In this document: piece after piece, positions 60,647 to 64,000 of the stretch
Layout: each line of letters begins with the position of its first letter
How positions within the stretch are numbered: position 1 is the stretch's first letter
Source: Pseudomonas migulae NBRC 103157
GTDB taxonomy: Bacteria; Pseudomonadota; Gammaproteobacteria; Pseudomonadales; Pseudomonadaceae
Assembly: GCF_002091715.1 (NCBI RefSeq)
Contig: NZ_BDAG01000041.1
Span: 1 to 64,000, forward strand
Direction: 5' to 3'
DNA: 64,000 nt
The notes under the pieces: model-generated
The model's input: the letters and a program-made list of their open reading frames with translations, nothing else
Databases searched by the model: none
What the model was told of the DNA's origin: nothing
Translations under genes and position numbers: made by a program

Positions 60647-61440
60647 CTCAACCTCAAGTTTCGAACGCTCAAAACGCTCAGCCCCTGCTGGACATCCGCG
60701 GGCTGCACAAAAAGTATGGCCAGCTCGAAGTGCTCAAGGGCGTTGACCTGACAATGCAGCGCGGCAACGTGGTCACGCTGATCGGTTCCAGCGGTTCAGG
60801 CAAGACCACGCTGCTGCGCTGCGTGAACATGCTCGAAGAGTTCCAGGGCGGGCAGATCATGCTCGATGGCGAATCCATCGGCTATGACGAGGTCAACGGC
60901 AAACGCGTGCGGCACCCGGAAAAGGTTATTGCCCGGCATCGTGCGATGACCGGCATGGCGTTCCAGCAGTTCAATCTGTTCCCGCACCTGACCGCGTTGC
61001 AGAACGTCACCCTCGGTCTGCTCAAGGTCAAGAAGCTGCACAAGGACGAGGCCGTGGCCCTGGCGGAAAAATGGCTGGAGCGGGTCGGCCTGCTGGAGCG
61101 ACGCGATCACTATCCGGGTCAGTTGTCCGGCGGTCAGCAACAGCGTGTGGCGATTGCCCGGGCGATCGCGATGAACCCGAGCCTGATGCTGTTCGACGAA
61201 GTCACCTCGGCCCTCGACCCGGAACTGGTAGGCGAAGTGCTGAGCGTGATCAAGGGCCTGGCCGAGGATGGCATGACCATGCTGTTGGTGACCCACGAAA
61301 TGCGCTTCGCCTTCGAGGTCTCGGACAAGATCGTTTTCATGAATCAGGGGCGGATCGAAGAGCAGGGGCCACCCAAGGAGCTGTTCGAACGCCCGCAGTC
61401 ACCGCGTCTGGCGGAATTCCTCAAGAACACGCGGTTCTGA
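60643..61440 (+). CDS. Amino acid ABC transporter ATP-binding protein
   Basis: 265 aa. Walker A is GSSGSGKTT (about 43-51), the signature is LSGGQQQRVAIARAI (about 163-177), Walker B is LMLFDEVTSALDPELVG, and the switch histidine is in LLVTHEMRF. It belongs to the GlnQ/HisP class that drives polar amino acid import. The start overlaps the second permease by four bases, so the subunits are coupled. A T-run at 61441-61448 follows the stop but without an obvious stem. Confidence 0.95.
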   Translation: MTQPQVSNAQNAQPLLDIRGLHKKYGQLEVLKGVDLTMQRGNVVTLIGSSGSGKTTLLRCVNMLEEFQGGQIMLDGESIGYDEVNGKRVRHPEKVIARHRAMTGMAFQQFNLFPHLTALQNVTLGLLKVKKLHKDEAVALAEKWLERVGLLERRDHYPGQLSGGQQQRVAIARAIAMNPSLMLFDEVTSALDPELVGEVLSVIKGLAEDGMTMLLVTHEMRFAFEVSDKIVFMNQGRIEEQGPPKELFERPQSPRLAEFLKNTRF

Positions 61441-61483
61441 TTTTTTTTAAAAGCACTTCACTTTCAAATCAGGAGAAACACTC

Positions 61484-61873
61484 ATGAGCATTACTCGTTA
61501 CGGCACCGGCAGCACCGCCGCTGGCGGTCAGCCTCGCCCTTTCGCCCGCGCCGTTGAAGCCGATGGCTGGCTGCACGTTTCCGGGCAGGTGCCGGCGGTG
61601 GACGGCGAGATCATTGCTGGCGGCATCGTCGAGCAGACTCACCAGACCATGAAGAACCTGATCGCGATTCTCGAAGAGGCCGGTTATGGCCTGGAAGACG
61701 TGGTGCGGGCTGGCGTGTGGCTGGAGGATCCGCGGGATTTCACCAGTTTCAACAAGGTCTTCTCCGAGTACTTCAAACCCGAGCACGCCCCGGCCCGGGC
61801 CTGCGTGCAGGCGAACATGATGGTTGATTGCAAGGTCGAGATCGACTGCATCGCGTACAAGAAAAAGGCCTGA
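61484..61873 (+). CDS. RidA/YjgF-family enamine/imine deaminase-like protein
   Basis: 129 aa after AGGAGAAAC. 'WLHVSGQVPAVDGEIIAGGI' and 'GYGLEDVVRAGVWLEDPRDF' are typical. 'APARACVQANMMVDCKVEID' retains the arginine (in PARACV) and the glutamate-region end needed for catalysis in RidA. RidA hydrolyses 2-aminoacrylate and related enamines released by PLP-dependent dehydratases. With such an enzyme encoded 940 bases downstream, it probably clears that intermediate. It is 43 bases after the ATPase gene and likely co-transcribed. Confidence 0.9.
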   Translation: MSITRYGTGSTAAGGQPRPFARAVEADGWLHVSGQVPAVDGEIIAGGIVEQTHQTMKNLIAILEEAGYGLEDVVRAGVWLEDPRDFTSFNKVFSEYFKPEHAPARACVQANMMVDCKVEIDCIAYKKKA

Positions 61874-61887
61874 TTATCGATGGCTCT

Positions 61888-61980
61888 TGTAGGAGCTGCC
61901 GAAGGCTGCGATCTTTTGTCGTTTTTTGGACATGCTGCAAGGGCAAGATCAAAAGATCGCAGCCTGCGGCAGCTCCTACA
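61888..61980. repeat. REPIN of the second family between RidA and the IclR gene
   Basis: TAGGAGCTGCCGAAGGCTGC at 61890 and GCAGCCTGCGGCAGCTCCTA at 61959 form inverted ends, with GATCTTTT / AAAAGATC inside. It is the same family as 34143-34227. Confidence 0.88.
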
Positions 61981-61992
61981 GGTCGAATTTGT

Positions 61993-62772
61993 ATGGGAAC
62001 CACTGAAATGACCGAAGACACCATCAAGCGCCGGGCTCGCGGTCTGGACCGGGCGTTCGATATCCTCGATTTCCTCAAGGAGATCGGCCAGCCCCTGCGT
62101 CCGAATGAAATCGCCAGCGGCATCGGCAGCCCCAAATCCACGGTATACGAACTGGTGGCCTCGCTGCTGGAGCGGCGGATCCTCGAACCTGTGGGCAAGG
62201 AAGGACATGTCTACCTCGGCCGTCAGCTGTACTTCCTCGGCCAGGCGCACTTGCGCCATTTCGACCTCACTCGCGAGGCCGATCATGCCTTGCAGGAGAT
62301 CGTCAGCCAGACCCACGAAACCGCGCAGATGTGCCTGCTCAACGGGCGTAAATACACCGTGGCCCTGATGAGAGAGGGCGAGCGGCATTTCCGCATTTCC
62401 TCGGACATCGGCGAGAACGCACCGATTCCCTGGACCGCCTCTGGACGCCTGCTGCTGGCGCACCTGAGCGACCAGGCAATCATCGACCTGATCGACCACG
62501 ATGACTTCATCCTGCCCAACGGCGAACGCCTGCCGCTGGAGCAGTTTCTCGGTGAAATCCGTCAGGCCGGCATCGATGGGTTTTTCTCCTTCGATAGCGT
62601 CGCCGACACCTTCACCCATTGCTTTGCCGCCCCGGTCAAAGACCCGAACGGCATCGCCATTGCGACCCTGTGCATCGTCGCGCCACGGGCCGACGCCAAG
62701 AACAATTACAACGACTATCGCCGGGTGCTGATCGACAGCGCCAACAGCCTCGCCCGGCGTATCAACGAATAA
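61993..62772 (+). CDS. IclR-family transcriptional regulator
   Basis: 259 aa from the ATG at 61993; the ATG at 62008 (MTEDTIKRRARG) is equally possible. Longer frames cross the REPIN and are rejected. Residues about 15-75 are the winged helix ('DRAFDILDFLKEIGQPLRPN', 'GSPKSTVYELVASLLER'). The effector domain (about 95-255) has 'WTASGRLLLAHLSDQAIID' and 'FAAPVKDPNGIAIATLCIVA'. It probably controls this transporter/enzyme cluster, and a palindrome at 58371 is a candidate site. Confidence 0.9.
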   Translation: MGTTEMTEDTIKRRARGLDRAFDILDFLKEIGQPLRPNEIASGIGSPKSTVYELVASLLERRILEPVGKEGHVYLGRQLYFLGQAHLRHFDLTREADHALQEIVSQTHETAQMCLLNGRKYTVALMREGERHFRISSDIGENAPIPWTASGRLLLAHLSDQAIIDLIDHDDFILPNGERLPLEQFLGEIRQAGIDGFFSFDSVADTFTHCFAAPVKDPNGIAIATLCIVAPRADAKNNYNDYRRVLIDSANSLARRINE

Positions 62773-62811
62773 CAGCGGCTGCCTGCGGCCGCGAATGTGA
62801 GGAGTTCGACC

Positions 62812-64000
62812 ATGTCTACTGCCCAAAATACTGCCGCCGTGGAAAAGGGCTTTGCCCAGACCGGTGCCAACCTGGTACGCGACGTCAGCCTGCCGGCGCT
62901 GGTGCTGCACCGCGAAGCGCTGGAGCACAACATTCGCTGGATGCAGACGTTCGTCAGCAACAGCGGTGCCGAGCTCGCGCCGCACGGCAAAACCAGCATG
63001 ACCCCGGCACTGTTTCGTCGTCAGCTGGACGCTGGCGCCTGGGGCATCACCCTGGCCAGCGCCACGCAAACCCGTGCGGCGTATGCCCACGGCGTGCGCC
63101 GGGTGCTGATGGCCAACCAACTGGTCGGCACGCCGAACATGGCGCTGATCGCGGATTTGCTGGCGGACCCGACGTTCGACTTCCACTGCATGGTCGATCA
63201 TCCGGACAACGTCGCAGACCTCGGCGCTTACTTCGCTTCGCGCGGTGTGCGCCTGAACGTGATGATCGAGTACGGTGTGGTCGGCGGTCGTTGCGGTTGC
63301 CGCACGGAACAGGAAGTGCTCGCGCTGGCCAAGGCCATCAATGCTCAACCGGCTTTGGCGCTGACGGGCATTGAAGGCTACGAAGGCGTGATCCATGGTG
63401 ATCATGCCGTCACCGGCATCCGTGAATTTGCGGCGTCGTTGGTGCGTCTGGCGGTGCAGTTGCAGGACAGCGGCGCGTTCGCGATTGCCAAGCCGATCAT
63501 CACCGCGTCCGGTTCGGCCTGGTATGACCTGATCGCCGAATCCTTTGAAGCGCAGAATGCCGGCGGGCGTTTCCTCAGTGTATTGCGCCCCGGCAGCTAC
63601 GTGGCGCACGACCATGGCATCTATAAAGACGCGCAATGCTGCGTGCTCGAGCGCCGCAGCGATTTGCACGAAGGGCTGCGTCCGGCGCTGGAAGTCTGGG
63701 CTCACGTTCAGTCGTTGCCGGAGCCGGGGTTCGCAGTGATCGCCCTGGGCAAGCGCGATGTGGCTTATGACGCCGGTCTGCCGGTGCCGCTGCTGCGTTA
63801 CAAGGCGGGTGTGGTGCCGGCGATGGGCGACGATGTCAGCGCCTGCAAGGTGACGGCGGTGATGGACCAGCATGCGTTCATGACGGTGGCGCCGGGTGTT
63901 GAGTTGCGGGTGGGCGATATCATTTCGTTCGGGACTTCGCACCCGTGCCTGACGTTCGACAAGTGGCGGACCGGGTGTCTGGTGGATGAGCAGCTGAATG
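62812..64000 (+). CDS. D-serine dehydratase/D-threonine aldolase-like PLP enzyme, partial
   Basis: The frame starts at the ATG at 62812 after GTGAGGAG and is open to the window end (396 codons). It is a fold III (alanine racemase-like) PLP enzyme: the cofactor lysine is Lys60 in APHGKTSMTP, and 'VMIEYGVVGGRCGCRTEQEV' and 'PIITASGSAWYDLI' are barrel pieces. Near the end, SHPCLTFDKW supplies His377 and Cys379, matching the zinc ligands of eukaryotic D-serine dehydratase. It should deaminate D-serine or a related D-hydroxy amino acid to a 2-oxo acid, or cleave it as an aldolase. The clustering with RidA favours the dehydratase. Only the last few residues appear to be missing. Confidence 0.88.
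   Translation, partial: MSTAQNTAAVEKGFAQTGANLVRDVSLPALVLHREALEHNIRWMQTFVSNSGAELAPHGKTSMTPALFRRQLDAGAWGITLASATQTRAAYAHGVRRVLMANQLVGTPNMALIADLLADPTFDFHCMVDHPDNVADLGAYFASRGVRLNVMIEYGVVGGRCGCRTEQEVLALAKAINAQPALALTGIEGYEGVIHGDHAVTGIREFAASLVRLAVQLQDSGAFAIAKPIITASGSAWYDLIAESFEAQNAGGRFLSVLRPGSYVAHDHGIYKDAQCCVLERRSDLHEGLRPALEVWAHVQSLPEPGFAVIALGKRDVAYDAGLPVPLLRYKAGVVPAMGDDVSACKVTAVMDQHAFMTVAPGVELRVGDIISFGTSHPCLTFDKWRTGCLVDEQLN

Overview
The window looks like chromosomal DNA of a Pseudomonas of the fluorescens group. It is GC-rich, carries several REP/REPIN elements built on GAGCAAGCCCGCTCCCACA-type and TAGGAGCTGCCGAAGGCTGCG-type sequences, and encodes a characteristic pseudomonad gene set: cis-trans fatty acid isomerase, NfuA, aerobic cobalamin synthesis, and DUF934 next to sulfite reductase. 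I found no rRNA, tRNA, insertion sequence, integrase or CRISPR array. The species call is inference from gene content.

Layout. 0-8.6 kb: a lipid or sterol-like operon (fatty acid hydroxylase-SRPBCC fusion plus strictosidine-synthase-like protein, running off the left edge), a LysR regulator, an inverted pair of roughly 300-base repeats, a Tat-type amidohydrolase, an SCP2 protein, a histidine phosphatase and SohB. 8.7-23.7 kb: two very large related proteins with leucine-rich repeats. One (2329 aa) has three LRR blocks and a C-terminal NEL-type E3 ubiquitin ligase domain; the other (1288 aa) stops before the catalytic cysteine region. Between them lie sulfite reductase/DUF934, a 37-aa membrane peptide, an orphan sugar-type binding protein and a DUF2970 protein. 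23.8-31.5 kb: cobalamin-dependent MetH, Cti, a decayed acyltransferase and NfuA.

31.6-41.3 kb is a cobalamin locus. Two divergent cobalamin riboswitches sit back to back. One precedes cbtB-cbtA-cobE-cobM (minus strand, cobalt uptake and ring methylation). The other precedes cobW-cobN, followed by an AAA+/VWA pair that probably completes a hybrid cobaltochelatase. MetH in the same window is a consumer of the product. 41.4-48.3 kb is accessory: a phospholipase D-like protein between REPINs, an Old Yellow Enzyme/MerR pair with a clear MerR-type promoter, an MFS pump/LysR pair and a RelE-type toxin-antitoxin module.

48.4-55.8 kb is a tightly overlapped minus-strand operon, wecB-nfrB-nfrA-DUF4434. 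It resembles the E. coli N4-phage-receptor exopolysaccharide pathway and has c-di-GMP-binding-type (MshEN) motifs on NfrB. 56.5-58 kb encodes a TerC-CBS membrane protein. 58.4-64 kb is a catabolic cluster: an amino-acid-type ABC transporter, a RidA-like deaminase, an IclR regulator and a D-serine dehydratase/D-threonine aldolase-like enzyme that runs off the right edge. The set suggests uptake and deamination of a D-amino acid, with RidA clearing the reactive enamine.
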